Counted from the first letter of the stretch, positions 24,089 through 32,193 are shown. The stretch is DNA of 32,193 bases from an uncultured Desulfobacteraceae bacterium (GCA_913041495.1 CAJWHT010000044.1:1-32193); one strand, 5' to 3'. Program-made: numbers and translations. The notes: generated by a model not told the origin, from the sequence alone.

Positions 24089-26992
24089 TTATACCCAGGT
24101 TACCGGTACCCTCACCTGAAATCCGGATTTGTTTTTGAATACCAGATAACGGTTGTCGCGGCCGTAGCGGTAAAGGTCCCGGGTCACCCGCACATCCTGA
24201 ATGCAGTATTTAACGATCTTGTCCAGTTCGCCCTGGGCCCACCATTCCAATGCCTGAAGGCCGTCGGCGCTTTTTTCCGCTCCCAATGTCTCTTTGGCCA
24301 GATGATCAAGACCCAGGCGGTATCCCAGGCGTTCATGGATTTTCATGAGCATGTCCAGGGTGGGCAGTTTTTGAAAATCGTAGGAATGGAGTCCGGAAAG
24401 CACCTTGTAATCAAACCGCAGGATGTTGAAACCGATAACCAGGTCGAGTGTTTTAAGATGAGCCACAAGTTTTTCCATATCATCCTGGTAATAGGTATGG
24501 TATTCGTCATCCCGTGAGTCATAGAGAACGGCACAACTGACACCCATCCGGTCCGCACGGTGCCAGCCCCCCACATCCTTTGCAGAACGACGGGTTTCGA
24601 TGTCCAGTACCCCGTAGCGTTCCGGCGGGACCTGCGCGTCAGGGCCCTTATCTTCGGGGAGCGGCAGGATCGCCTCTTTAGTCGGGCGCTCTGATTGGCG
24701 TACCACAGGGCAACGCGGGTCACCACCGCCGTTGAGAATCATCTGCAGAATGGTGCCTGCGGCGAATTTATCTATGGGCCGGTTACCCGAACCGCATTTC
24801 GGGGAATGGACGCAGGCCGGGCACCCCGTATCACAGGGACAGTCGGATATGGCTTCGTGGGTGCGTTTCATCAGCAACTGGGCATTGTCAAATGCCTGCC
24901 TTGAAAGGCCCAGCCCCCCTGGTGCACCGTCATATACGAAGACGGTGGCTTTATCGGTTTGGGGGTGGTAAGGGATTGAAATGCCGCCAAGATCGTTGCG
25001 ATCGGTCATTACCAACAGCGGCATGATTCCGATGGCGGCATGCTCCATGGCGTGGATGCCGCCCATAAAATGCATCTGCCGCATCTCCACATCCTCTCTG
25101 ACCCGGTCGGGAATCTCTATCCACAGCCCTTGGGTTTCATAGGTCATTTCGGGCAGATCAAGGGGAACAATGCCGATGGATTTTCCGGTGGAGACAAGTT
25201 TGCGGTCGTAGCCCGTGACCTGCTCTCTGATGCGCAGCGTGCCGTAACCGATCCGGGTATTTCCCACCAGGCAGGTCTCCTTCACTTCCAGGATTTCCGT
25301 ATGCTTGGACGATCTTGCCCGGGTGTAGTAATTGACGATCTCCGCTTTGCCCCGGACCACGCCTTTGACGTGGTCAAAGTGGGTAATGACGTATGTTTTT
25401 CCCCGGTGCAGATACACCGCCCCCTCGTGGGTTTCAAAAAAGGACCTGTGCCAGTCAATGTCTCCTAAGCTTTCCCGGGTCTCCTCCTTGAAAATGGGAA
25501 CCGTGCGTCCGGTGCCCCGGAGATTGACTTCCCGGTGCGGAGACTTTCTGGCCGAATACCACACCGAACCATCCCTGCTCTGGAGCAATAGTCCTTTGTT
25601 CACCATATGGCCGATGCCTTTGGCAACGATGGGCTCAGACACAAAGGGTTCGTGGGATTGCAGGGTCAGTTCGGCAGCGGCACAGTCCAGGTGACGGTGG
25701 AGCACGGTGGGGTTTTCCGGGTTGATGAGGGCTTTTTCCGGGGGCATGTCAAAAAAAATATCCGGGTGGTTGATGAAATACTGATCCAGGGCATCCTCGT
25801 GGGCAATGAGCACTAGGGCTGAGTCCTTACCGTCCCGCCCGACCCTGCCGGCCCGTTGCCAGGTGGACATGATGGTACCCGGGTAGCCCACCAGGATACA
25901 CAGGTCCAGATTCCCGATATCAATGCCGAGTTCCAGGGCGGAGGTGGAGACAACGGTGAGCAGTTCCCCGGACGCCAGCTTTTTTTCAATCTCACGTCGT
26001 TCTTCGGGAAGAAACCCGGCCCGGTAGGCCGATATCTTATCTGCAAAGGAAGCGGCTTTTTGGGATGCCCAGACGGCGATCAGTTCGGTGATCTTCCTGG
26101 ACTGGGTATAGACGATGGTGCGCAGTTTCCGGTGGACTGCCGCATGGATCAGGGTGATGGCGGTCTGGGCCGCACCGTCCAGTCCCCGCATCATGAGAAC
26201 TTCCTTCTTGCCCGAAGGGGCTCCCTGGACATCCACCACCTGTACGTCAAGCCCGGTGAGGTTGGCGGACAACTGGGCGGGGTTGGCTATGGTGGCGGAA
26301 CAGAAAATAAAGACAGGGGCAGCTCCGTAATGCCGGCAGACCCGCAGCAGGCGGCGAAACACCCAGGCCATGTTCGATCCCATCACCCCGCGGTAGGTGT
26401 GGACCTCGTCTACCACCACATATTTGAGGTTGGCAAAGAAGTCCTCCCACAGATGGTGGTGGGCCAGCATGGCCAGGTGGAGCATCTCCGGGTTGGACAG
26501 CAGCACATGGGGGGGATTTTTCCTGATCTTTGACTTTTGGTAGGCCGTGATGTCACCGTCATATACTCCGGCCTTTAAGGCCGGGGTCCCAAGCGTTATG
26601 GATCCTGCCCTCACCAGCATCTGCTGCACCGTGTCCATCTGGTCTCGGGCCAAAGCTTTCAGGGGAAACAGATACAATGCCCGGGCCGTAGGATCGGACA
26701 ACAGGGTATCGATGACCGGCAGGTTGTAAATCATGCTTTTGCCGGAGGCCGTCGGGGTGGCAATAACGGTATGGATGCCCTGACGGATCTTTCGGATCGC
26801 CTCGGCCTGGTGGATGTACAGCCGGTCTATGCCCATGTCCTTGAGCAGGGGGGTAAGATCGTTGGAAAGCCCCAATCCCAAGTTCTCCGGGGCATACACC
26901 CCAGGACTTGCCTGCCGAGTTCTGTGGCAGACGATGTCTCCGCTGAATCCTTTATAAGACTTCAGCGATTTAATATAATCGTTGAGGGACAA
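24089..26992 (-). CDS. MrfA-like DEAD/DEAH helicase fused to RNase H-fold exonuclease (MrfB-like)
   Basis: 967 residues. The start is TTG 26992: an in-frame TAA (the arginase stop) lies five codons upstream, so no earlier start is possible. Helicase motifs: TPTASGKS (79-86), DEVH (195-198), SAT (232-234) and QRAGRVGR (379-386). A DUF1998-type segment carries a cysteine cluster, C718, C720, C724, C727 and C733, likely a zinc site. The C-terminal 180 residues form a DnaQ-like exonuclease with D797 and E799 (DIET), D861 (LRFDY) and a YCIQD end (Y929, D933), the DEDDy form. In Bacillus subtilis, MrfA and MrfB are separate proteins that repair mitomycin damage; here both activities are in one chain. 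DNA unwinding linked to trimming is the expected role. Confidence 0.9.
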   Translation of the reverse strand: MSLNDYIKSLKSYKGFSGDIVCHRTRQASPGVYAPENLGLGLSNDLTPLLKDMGIDRLYIHQAEAIRKIRQGIHTVIATPTASGKSMIYNLPVIDTLLSDPTARALYLFPLKALARDQMDTVQQMLVRAGSITLGTPALKAGVYDGDITAYQKSKIRKNPPHVLLSNPEMLHLAMLAHHHLWEDFFANLKYVVVDEVHTYRGVMGSNMAWVFRRLLRVCRHYGAAPVFIFCSATIANPAQLSANLTGLDVQVVDVQGAPSGKKEVLMMRGLDGAAQTAITLIHAAVHRKLRTIVYTQSRKITELIAVWASQKAASFADKISAYRAGFLPEERREIEKKLASGELLTVVSTSALELGIDIGNLDLCILVGYPGTIMSTWQRAGRVGRDGKDSALVLIAHEDALDQYFINHPDIFFDMPPEKALINPENPTVLHRHLDCAAAELTLQSHEPFVSEPIVAKGIGHMVNKGLLLQSRDGSVWYSARKSPHREVNLRGTGRTVPIFKEETRESLGDIDWHRSFFETHEGAVYLHRGKTYVITHFDHVKGVVRGKAEIVNYYTRARSSKHTEILEVKETCLVGNTRIGYGTLRIREQVTGYDRKLVSTGKSIGIVPLDLPEMTYETQGLWIEIPDRVREDVEMRQMHFMGGIHAMEHAAIGIMPLLVMTDRNDLGGISIPYHPQTDKATVFVYDGAPGGLGLSRQAFDNAQLLMKRTHEAISDCPCDTGCPACVHSPKCGSGNRPIDKFAAGTILQMILNGGGDPRCPVVRQSERPTKEAILPLPEDKGPDAQVPPERYGVLDIETRRSAKDVGGWHRADRMGVSCAVLYDSRDDEYHTYYQDDMEKLVAHLKTLDLVIGFNILRFDYKVLSGLHSYDFQKLPTLDMLMKIHERLGYRLGLDHLAKETLGAEKSADGLQALEWWAQGELDKIVKYCIQDVRVTRDLYRYGRDNRYLVFKNKSGFQVRVPVTWV

Positions 26993-27007
26993 AGGCGGGT
27001 CAGTCCC

Positions 27008-27898
27008 TTACAATATGCTTTTTCCCAGGGCGGAAAGGGTCAGTTCCACCGCAAGTTCGGCGGTTTTATTTGCCACGTCCAAAATGGGATTGACCTCCAC
27101 CAGATCCATGGAGCCGAGTTTACCGGAATCCGAGAGGATCTCCATCAGCAGATGGGCCTCCCTGTAGCTGATACCACCGGGTACGGGAGTACCGACACCG
27201 GGTGCTTCCACCGGATCCAGGGCATCCATATCCAGGGTCAGATGGAACCGTTTGAGATGGGCGAACTTCATGACGGTTTTTGAGGCTATGGTGGATATCC
27301 CCTGCTCATCAATGTCTCTCATGGTGAATATGGTGATCCCCGAACGTTTTATCCGCCGTTTTTCCGCAGGGTCAAGGTCCCGCTGCCCGATCATCACCAC
27401 ATTGTCCGGGTGCACCTTCATTCCGGGCTTACCGACGTTCACCAGTGCGTCGTGGCCCTCTCCGATTAGTGCCGCCAGAGGCATACCGTGGATATTGCCC
27501 GAAGGAGATGTGTCCGGGGTGTTGAAATCACCGTGGGCGTCTACCCAGATGAGACCCACCGGCTCATTTTCCGCAACCGAGGCCACCGTTCCCACGGCAA
27601 TGGAATGGTCTCCTCCGAGAAATAGGGGAAAACGGCCCCTCTCCGCCACACGGCTGCCGGTATCGTAAACGGCCTGGCAAATCTGGGTGATCTCCCCCAC
27701 AAACTTGTCGTGGGCCACCTCCCGGTCCGCATCACGGATGGGAATTAAAACGTCACCCTCATCAATGACCTTGTGCCCCAGATCACGAAGCCGTGAGACA
27801 AGCCCCGTATACCGAAGCGCTGCCGGCCCCATATCCACTCCCCGAAGCATCTGCCCGAAATCCATGGGCACACCGATGATACTGATTTCTTTTGACAT
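27008..27898 (-). CDS. rocF: Arginase
   Basis: 296 residues, the normal arginase length; ATG 27898 has a GGGGGA ribosome-binding site and the longer open frame upstream lacks one. Arginase splits arginine into ornithine and urea with two manganese ions. Ligands are H98 (GGDHS), D120/H122/D124 (DAHGD) and D223/D225 (LDMDALDP). The first residues (IGVPMDFGQMLRGVDMGPAALRY) are arginase-like rather than agmatinase-like, as is the GTPVPGG segment. A helicase gene starts 15 bases after its stop on the same strand. Agmatinase is the main alternative. Confidence 0.87.
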   Translation of the reverse strand: MSKEISIIGVPMDFGQMLRGVDMGPAALRYTGLVSRLRDLGHKVIDEGDVLIPIRDADREVAHDKFVGEITQICQAVYDTGSRVAERGRFPLFLGGDHSIAVGTVASVAENEPVGLIWVDAHGDFNTPDTSPSGNIHGMPLAALIGEGHDALVNVGKPGMKVHPDNVVMIGQRDLDPAEKRRIKRSGITIFTMRDIDEQGISTIASKTVMKFAHLKRFHLTLDMDALDPVEAPGVGTPVPGGISYREAHLLMEILSDSGKLGSMDLVEVNPILDVANKTAELAVELTLSALGKSIL

Positions 27899-28002
27899 GT
27901 ATTCCCCCTGTAGCGGTTTGTTTGCTCTGCAGCCGCAGGTTTTATGCAGGCCGTGGCCTGTCCGGCATGATCTTACTGCAGCGTCAATATGGAGACTATC
28001 AA

Positions 28003-28031
28003 TTGACAGCTCATATAGCATAGGATATGAA
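28003..28031 (+). promoter_or_regulatory. Promoter with overlapping dyad upstream of the histidine-phosphatase gene
   Basis: TTGACA (28003-28008) and TATGAA (28026-28031) stand 17 bases apart. A dyad TCATAT (28011-28016) / ATATGA (28025-28030) covers the second hexamer and could be a regulator site. The leader to ATG 28107 is about 70 bases. The gap toward arginase also has a CAGGCC/GGCCTG repeat at 27947-27960. Confidence 0.45.
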
Positions 28032-28106
28032 ACCTGTTCAATGAAAATTCCTAACCCTGCCGGCACCTGACCGCCTGGCAACATTTGGATAATTTGGGAT
28101 AAAATT

Positions 28107-28799
28107 ATGGAACGAAAATACGAGTTAAGATCACAAGAGACCCTGGATACCATGACCCGCCTCCTGGACCGTGGCGTCACTAAAATGTCACTCATCCTGA
28201 GACACTCGGACCGCCATTACCATAAGGATCCCATGATGGAACCCTTTATGGGGCTGACTGAACCCGGTAAAACCTATGCCCTTGATTTGGGGGCCAAGAT
28301 GCCTGCCGTCCTTGTACCAAAGCTTTATGCCAGCCATTTCGGCAGATGCATAGAAACCGCCTACCTGGTGGACAAAGGCTTCACCCGCACCCATCACAGG
28401 CAACTGACACATACTGTGACCAGCCAAACCCTGGCCCCCTTCTATATAAAGGACATCCGAAAAGCCCTGGAACTGATGATGGCCAAGGGGGGGACGGCTT
28501 TTATCCGGTCCTGGTTTGACCGTGAAATCGATGGCAGCGTCATGGAAGACCCTGAGCATACGGCTGATGTGCTGACGGATTTCATGCTGGAGCGGCTGGA
28601 CGAACTGGATGAATCGGATGGGCCTGCGGCATCCGTTTGTATCTCCCATGACTGGAATATCTTTCCCATCAAAGAATTCAAACTCGGCCTGCCCCACGAA
28701 GGGGCCGGAGATGTCGGGTATCTGGACGGGATCGCTTTTTTCAGGGAAAACGGGGCAGCCTGGGCCACGACCTTCCAGACGGATCCGGTAAAGCTTTAG
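28107..28799 (+). CDS. Histidine phosphatase-superfamily-like protein
   Basis: 230 residues. The hallmark LILRHSDRH (about 29-37) holds the catalytic pair R32/H33; the FGRCIETA segment around R80 and the CISHDWN segment around H181 match the second arginine and histidine of the branch-1 histidine phosphatases. These enzymes form a phosphohistidine intermediate and act on phosphosugars, phosphoproteins or small phosphates. The substrate is not evident, and the protein is longer and more divergent than SixA. It has its own promoter, is divergent from arginase and converges on cmoB. The ribosome-binding site is weak. Confidence 0.77.
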   Translation: MERKYELRSQETLDTMTRLLDRGVTKMSLILRHSDRHYHKDPMMEPFMGLTEPGKTYALDLGAKMPAVLVPKLYASHFGRCIETAYLVDKGFTRTHHRQLTHTVTSQTLAPFYIKDIRKALELMMAKGGTAFIRSWFDREIDGSVMEDPEHTADVLTDFMLERLDELDESDGPAASVCISHDWNIFPIKEFKLGLPHEGAGDVGYLDGIAFFRENGAAWATTFQTDPVKL

Positions 28800-28823
28800 C
28801 CCATCAATCGCAACCGATTGGGG
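28800..28823. other. Bulged hairpin between convergent genes
   Basis: CAATCG and CGATTG pair around the loop CAAC, and CCC/GGG extends the stem across a 2-base bulge. It lies just after the phosphatase stop and could stop transcription from that side, but no T-run follows. Confidence 0.3.
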
Positions 28824-28848
28824 TGTGACGTTGATTTAGAAAACGTGC

Positions 28849-29823
28849 CTACCCCCGGGCCTCTGCCATAAACACCGCACGCACTGGCGCAGGATAGCCT
28901 TCAACCGTCTTTGACGGATCATCCGGATCAAGAAAATCCGCCAGGGATTCGGTTTGAATCCAATCCGTTTTCCGCTGCTCTTCCAGGGTGGTGGGACTTA
29001 CATCTACACAGCGGATGTTTATGAACCCCGCCCGGGCCAGCCAGGATTCCATGGCAGCCAGGTCCGGGATGAAAAAGACGTTGCGCATTTTAGCGTAGCG
29101 GTCCACCGGAAACAGACACAGATTCTTTCTGCCTTCCAGAACCAGGTTCTCCAGTACAATTTCACCGCCTTTTTTCAGGCTGTCGTGGATTTGTTTCAGC
29201 ATTTCCACAGGGGATTTGCGGTGATAGAGAATCCCCATGCAGAACACCAGGTCAAAATACCGGTCCGTTGCCGGCAGTTCATGGTAGGGGATGGGCAGGC
29301 AGAACACATTTTGCTGCCGTAAATATTTCTGGACCGCCAGATACTGAAAATAGAAAGAACTCTGGGGTTCAAGGCCGAGTACAAACAACGGGTTATGGTG
29401 GGCCAGTCGAAACATGTAATACCCGTTGGAAGACCCGATATCGAGGATCTTACGGTTGTCTAAACGCGGCAGGTGAGGTACCAGGCGATCCCATTTCATC
29501 CAGGACTGCCATTCCGTGTCAATGGCTATATCAAAAAGGGTGAAAGGCCCTTTCCGCCAGGGGCAAAGGTTTTTCAACCCTTCTGCCAAAGCCTGCTTTT
29601 TGCCCGCCGTCAGATCTGAATCCCTGCCCGCGCGCACCGCCTTCGCGTCAAGCTCGATATCGGAAGGAATCAGATCCGGCAGAGCATCCACAACTTTTTT
29701 AAACCGTAAAAAATTGCCCTTGGCATTGTCAAGAAATTGTCTTCGGTGGCGGACCACCGCGGACAATTGTGAATAGTATTGATCGAACCCAAACTCCCGG
29801 TGGTGTGCTAAAAATCGTTCCAT
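28849..29823 (-). CDS. cmoB: tRNA U34 carboxymethyltransferase CmoB
   Basis: 324 residues, the usual length. CmoB uses carboxy-S-adenosylmethionine to convert 5-hydroxyuridine at tRNA position 34 into uridine 5-oxyacetic acid, which widens codon reading. Residues aligned by position with those known from E. coli CmoB are kept: K91, W105, K110, G130, M196 and Y200. The LDIGSSNGYYMFRLA motif (127-141) is the cofactor loop. The gene follows cmoA by 17 bases on the same strand, so the pair makes the cofactor and uses it. Confidence 0.96.
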   Translation of the reverse strand: MERFLAHHREFGFDQYYSQLSAVVRHRRQFLDNAKGNFLRFKKVVDALPDLIPSDIELDAKAVRAGRDSDLTAGKKQALAEGLKNLCPWRKGPFTLFDIAIDTEWQSWMKWDRLVPHLPRLDNRKILDIGSSNGYYMFRLAHHNPLFVLGLEPQSSFYFQYLAVQKYLRQQNVFCLPIPYHELPATDRYFDLVFCMGILYHRKSPVEMLKQIHDSLKKGGEIVLENLVLEGRKNLCLFPVDRYAKMRNVFFIPDLAAMESWLARAGFINIRCVDVSPTTLEEQRKTDWIQTESLADFLDPDDPSKTVEGYPAPVRAVFMAEARG

Positions 29824-29840
29824 TATTTAGTTGTCGGCCG

Positions 29841-30575
29841 TTATTTAATTGCGAGCATGGAGGTGAAGTTAAACCACTTGAGCCATACGTTGAACAGGGA
29901 AAACCCTGCAACTCGTATCCGTTCTTCGTGCACTGCCACAGGTTCGGGAATAAGCACTTTTTCCAACGCATCGCGTTTCTGGCTTATTTCAAGCTCGGAG
30001 TAGCCGTTCTCCCTTTTGAACTGCCGGTAGAATTCAAGTTCCAGGTCGCACAATCCTGAGTCCGGGTGAACCGTTTTCTCTGTGAGAAGCATGATACCTC
30101 CCGGTTTAAGTCCTTGGAAAATGGAGCGGATAAGCCCGTCCCGCATCTTAGGGGATAAAAACTGGAGCGTCAGGTTGATGAGGACCACCGAGGCCTTTTC
30201 AATTTTCAGATCCTCCATCCCGCCGCACACCAGCTGGATATCCTGGCCTTCTCTGTCAGACTCCGAATCCATGAGGCGTTTTTTATACCTGTCTATCATG
30301 GGTTTGGAGTTATCCACACCCACCATGGTGAAAGGACGGTTTTCGAAGACATCCTTCACCAAAATCCCAAGGTTGCCGTGGGAGCACCCCAGGTCATAAA
30401 TCCGGCTGCCGTTCTGGTAATAGCGTTGAGTGATCCTGGCCTGCTGCTTTAAAGACTCCCCGTAGAACGGCACGGAACGGACCAGCATATCGTCAAACAC
30501 CTCAGCCACTTGCCGGTTGAACCGGAACGGGGTAAGGGTGGTTTGTTTTTGGGCAAATACTCTATCTTTTTTCAT
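29841..30575 (-). CDS. cmoA: Carboxy-S-adenosyl-L-methionine synthase CmoA
   Basis: 244 residues, close to the E. coli length. CmoA makes carboxy-SAM from SAM and prephenate for CmoB. The family start VFDDMLVRSVPFYGE (about 26-40), the methyltransferase loop YDLGCSHGNLG (60-70) and VGVDNSKPMI (85-94) are clear. It heads the cmoA-cmoB transcript. I see no good promoter hexamers in the region upstream. Confidence 0.96.
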   Translation of the reverse strand: MKKDRVFAQKQTTLTPFRFNRQVAEVFDDMLVRSVPFYGESLKQQARITQRYYQNGSRIYDLGCSHGNLGILVKDVFENRPFTMVGVDNSKPMIDRYKKRLMDSESDREGQDIQLVCGGMEDLKIEKASVVLINLTLQFLSPKMRDGLIRSIFQGLKPGGIMLLTEKTVHPDSGLCDLELEFYRQFKRENGYSELEISQKRDALEKVLIPEPVAVHEERIRVAGFSLFNVWLKWFNFTSMLAIK

Positions 30576-30882
30576 GGCTCATTCTTCTAATAAATCCGGC
30601 CCTCTATTACCCTATTTCGACAATTCCCGCAAGGCGAAACCTTAACCTGAGCGGCATTGTCATTTGCATCTGCCAAAATCCCTGCACTGTCGGCCAGCGG
30701 GCTCAAGGATAGAATTACCGCCTACCAGCCAAGTGCCAAAGACGCCCTTGAACAGGATGATTTAGAGGTGACCAAATAGGTGAAATCCGCCTTATTTCTT
30801 GACGGAACTGCGCTGCCGATGGTATCTTCCCATCAAACTTGTGTGGTCTTAAAGGCGCCCAAACAATTCAGGAGGTTTCGGA
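30576..30882. other. Intergenic region between cmoA and the actin gene
   Basis: This 307-base gap between divergent genes holds the actin promoter (30799-30828), an AGGTGA direct repeat (around 30765-30783, start-to-start 13 bases) and a short open frame of 40 codons (TTG 30657 to TAG 30779) without ribosome-binding site. No iterons or other centromere-like repeats are seen. Confidence 0.5.
30799..30828 (+). promoter_or_regulatory. Sigma70-like promoter for the actin gene
   Basis: TTGACG (30799-30804) and TATCTT (30823-30828) with an 18-base spacer; five and four of six bases match consensus. The leader to ATG 30883 is about 48 bases. Confidence 0.45.
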
Positions 30883-32022
30883 ATGGAAATAGTGGGAATT
30901 GATGTCGGTTTCGGATTTACCAAGGCTTACAACGGCAAAAACTCTGTGATATTCAAATCCCTGATCGGTGATGCCGCCGATATCCAGTTCCGGGCCTCCC
31001 TCGGAGATGCATCGGCCACGTCAAACCTGCATATCACCCTGAACGATAAAGCCTATTTTATCGGCAGTTATGCAGAGCTTCAATCCAACATTCCCGAATT
31101 TACCCTGGACCAGGAAAAACTGATAGAAGATTTTATCCAGATCCTTGCCATCACCGCAGCAGGTCTCTGTACGACGAGCACAGGCCCGATCAATGTGGTC
31201 ACCGGGCTTCCGGTGGGGTATCTTAAGCGGGATACCCGAAGGTTAAAGGATATGATCCGGGGCACCCACAACATCACCTTCCACAACCCGAACGGACAGG
31301 ACGATAGCCGCCGGATCAACATCGACAAGGTACACGTGATTCCGCAGCCCATTGGCTCCATCTTTAACCTGATCTTCGACGACAACGGCAAGATCTCGGA
31401 CCGCACCCTGGCCGGTTCCAAGCTCGGTGTGGTGGACATCGGATTTAAGACCACGGACGTCTCCATCTTCGATCATCTTCAGTATATCGAACGGGGCTCA
31501 TCCACCATGGATACGGGGATTTCCAAATGCTTTTCCGTGATCGCCAACAAACTGCGTCAGGAAAGCAACATTAATATCGAGCTTTACCGGATATTCAAAT
31601 TTGTGGAATCGGGTATGATAAAAATCAAGGGCAGGGAATACAATATTGCCAACCTGAAAAAGCGGGTATACACGACGTCCGCCTCCGCCATTGCCGAAGA
31701 CCTGAACCGGCTTTGGGAAAATGACTGGGATATCGATTCCATCGTTTTATCCGGCGGTGGGTCCGTTCCCCTGGCTGAGCACCTGATTCCGCGGATTGAA
31801 GGCAACGTTATTCCCATCCAGAAAAATATAGATGCCCGGTTTAACAACGTTCAAGGATACTGCAAGTTCGGCCACTACAAGTGGGGCGGCACCAGCAAAC
31901 CCGCTGCGGCGGCACCTGCCAAAAAAGCGGCCGCAGCGGAAGCCAAGTCTGAACCGGAGGACGACCCTGAGAAGGGCGAAAAATCAGGTAAAGGCCTGGC
32001 ATGGCTCAGACGGCAGAACTAA
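30883..32022 (+). CDS. ParM/StbA-like actin-family ATPase
   Basis: 379 residues, ATG after AGGAGG (30870-30875). The actin fold is visible in three segments: phosphate loop 1 GIDVGFGFTKAY (5-16, D7), phosphate loop 2 LGVVDIGFKTTD (181-192, D185) and the adenosine site IVLSGGGSVPL (287-297). The N-terminal part resembles the archaeal-type/ParM actin group. The tail (about 335-379) is low-complexity, rich in Ala, Lys and Glu, and likely disordered. Plasmid ParM filaments separate DNA copies with a ParR partner and parC repeats; neither is visible here, so this chromosomal form may have another job. Confidence 0.87.
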   Translation: MEIVGIDVGFGFTKAYNGKNSVIFKSLIGDAADIQFRASLGDASATSNLHITLNDKAYFIGSYAELQSNIPEFTLDQEKLIEDFIQILAITAAGLCTTSTGPINVVTGLPVGYLKRDTRRLKDMIRGTHNITFHNPNGQDDSRRINIDKVHVIPQPIGSIFNLIFDDNGKISDRTLAGSKLGVVDIGFKTTDVSIFDHLQYIERGSSTMDTGISKCFSVIANKLRQESNINIELYRIFKFVESGMIKIKGREYNIANLKKRVYTTSASAIAEDLNRLWENDWDIDSIVLSGGGSVPLAEHLIPRIEGNVIPIQKNIDARFNNVQGYCKFGHYKWGGTSKPAAAAPAKKAAAAEAKSEPEDDPEKGEKSGKGLAWLRRQN

Positions 32023-32034
32023 ATTGAGACACTT

Positions 32035-32054
32035 GCCGAAGCAGACCCTTCGGC
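32035..32054 (+). other. Hairpin between the actin gene and larB-like gene
   Basis: GCCGAAG and CTTCGGC form a 7-bp stem around the loop CAGACC, 12 bases after the actin stop. No T-run follows, so termination is uncertain and read-through into the next gene is possible. Confidence 0.35.
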
Positions 32055-32081
32055 CATAAAAACACTCCCATCAGGACCCAT

Positions 32082-32193
32082 ATGAACCCGGAAACCTTGA
32101 CCCGTATTTTGACCCGGGTCGCCAGTGGCGACCTGGATATTGAGGCTGCCAAAGCCCAGTTCAAACACCTCTCCTTTGAAGACATCGGCTTTG
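32082..32193 (+). CDS. larB: LarB-like pyridinium-bis-carboxylate synthase, N-terminal fragment
   Basis: Only the first 37 codons are in the window; AGGA at 32073-32076 precedes the ATG. The start reads as a short helical segment with VASGDLDIEAAKAQF followed by FEDIGF, as in LarB proteins, which carboxylate and hydrolyse nicotinic acid adenine dinucleotide in the synthesis of the nickel-pincer cofactor. The diagnostic PurE-like domain lies outside the window, so this is a likely but not certain call. Confidence 0.7.
   Translation, partial: MNPETLTRILTRVASGDLDIEAAKAQFKHLSFEDIGF

Noticed and set aside
25856-26533. + strand open frame of 225 codons opposite the helicase
   Set aside because: Gly/Gln-rich composition, no domain, no start signal; the opposite frame has clear helicase motifs.
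27899-28195. N-terminal extension of arginase by about 99 residues
   Set aside because: It would overlap the divergent phosphatase start, has no arginase similarity and the ATG at 27898 has a good ribosome-binding site.
30657-30779. 40-codon open frame before the actin gene
   Set aside because: The frame has protein-like composition near its end but begins at TTG without ribosome-binding site. It could be a remnant of an old gene; support is too thin for a feature.
30576-30882. Possible parC centromere next to the actin gene
   Set aside because: No iterated repeats are present; only a single AGGTGA direct repeat was found.
1-32193. CRISPR arrays, tRNA genes, insertion sequences, integrases or attachment sites
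   Set aside because: No repeat-spacer pattern, no transposase or integrase motifs and no tRNA-like cloverleaf were seen when reading both strands.

Overview
The window looks like chromosomal DNA of a sulfate-reducing deltaproteobacterium close to Desulfobacter or Desulfobacula (Desulfobacterota). The evidence is the mix of genes: a PrpE-type acyl-CoA synthetase with a sodium:solute symporter, a tetraheme periplasmic cytochrome next to a heme-motif chemoreceptor, a receiver-ATPase signalling protein, and housekeeping genes that read like those of anaerobic Gram-negative bacteria. The genus is an inference from protein style; no rRNA is present. I found no tRNA, rRNA, CRISPR array, insertion sequence or prophage. 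Coding density is high and both window edges cut a gene.

Region 1 (1-8542, + strand) appears to be a short-chain fatty acid uptake and signalling block. It begins with the C-terminal part of a propionyl/acyl-CoA synthetase, then a 593-residue symporter and a 28-residue single-span membrane peptide too short for routine gene calling. A perfect 16-bp hairpin terminator closes this unit. Directly behind it come a membrane PAS/degenerate-kinase protein fused to a DEDDh exonuclease, a LemA-like membrane protein, a cNMP-binding/CBS/DUF294 nucleotidyltransferase-like protein and endonuclease IV, with short gaps or overlaps. Exonuclease plus DUF294 protein next to a symporter is, to my knowledge, a recurring but unexplained association; the sensor-exonuclease fusion is the most intriguing item here.

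Region 2 (8543-19224) starts with a receiver/ATPase protein (+) that lacks the histidine of a normal kinase, preceded by a good sigma70-like promoter. A long minus-strand block follows, read from 19224 to 10222: a 91-residue membrane protein with its own promoter, an M48 metalloprotease lipoprotein with a Tat-type signal, a PPOX-fold flavoprotein, a UbiD-family decarboxylase, a very large AsmA/DUF748 envelope protein, a DUF374 acyltransferase and a zinc-ribbon membrane protein. Most of these act in or on the cell envelope.

Region 3 (19364-23877) holds murJ (lipid II flippase) overlapping a sirtuin gene on the + strand, then a minus-strand pair in which a tetraheme cytochrome c is followed one base later by a chemoreceptor that carries its own CxxCH heme motif in the periplasmic part.

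Region 4 (24089-32193) holds arginase followed by a helicase-exonuclease fusion resembling MrfA joined to MrfB (minus), a divergent histidine-phosphatase-like gene (+), the tRNA wobble-uridine modification pair cmoA-cmoB (minus), a chromosomal ParM-like actin (+) with a charged low-complexity tail and no visible ParR or parC, and the first 37 codons of a larB-like gene at the right edge.
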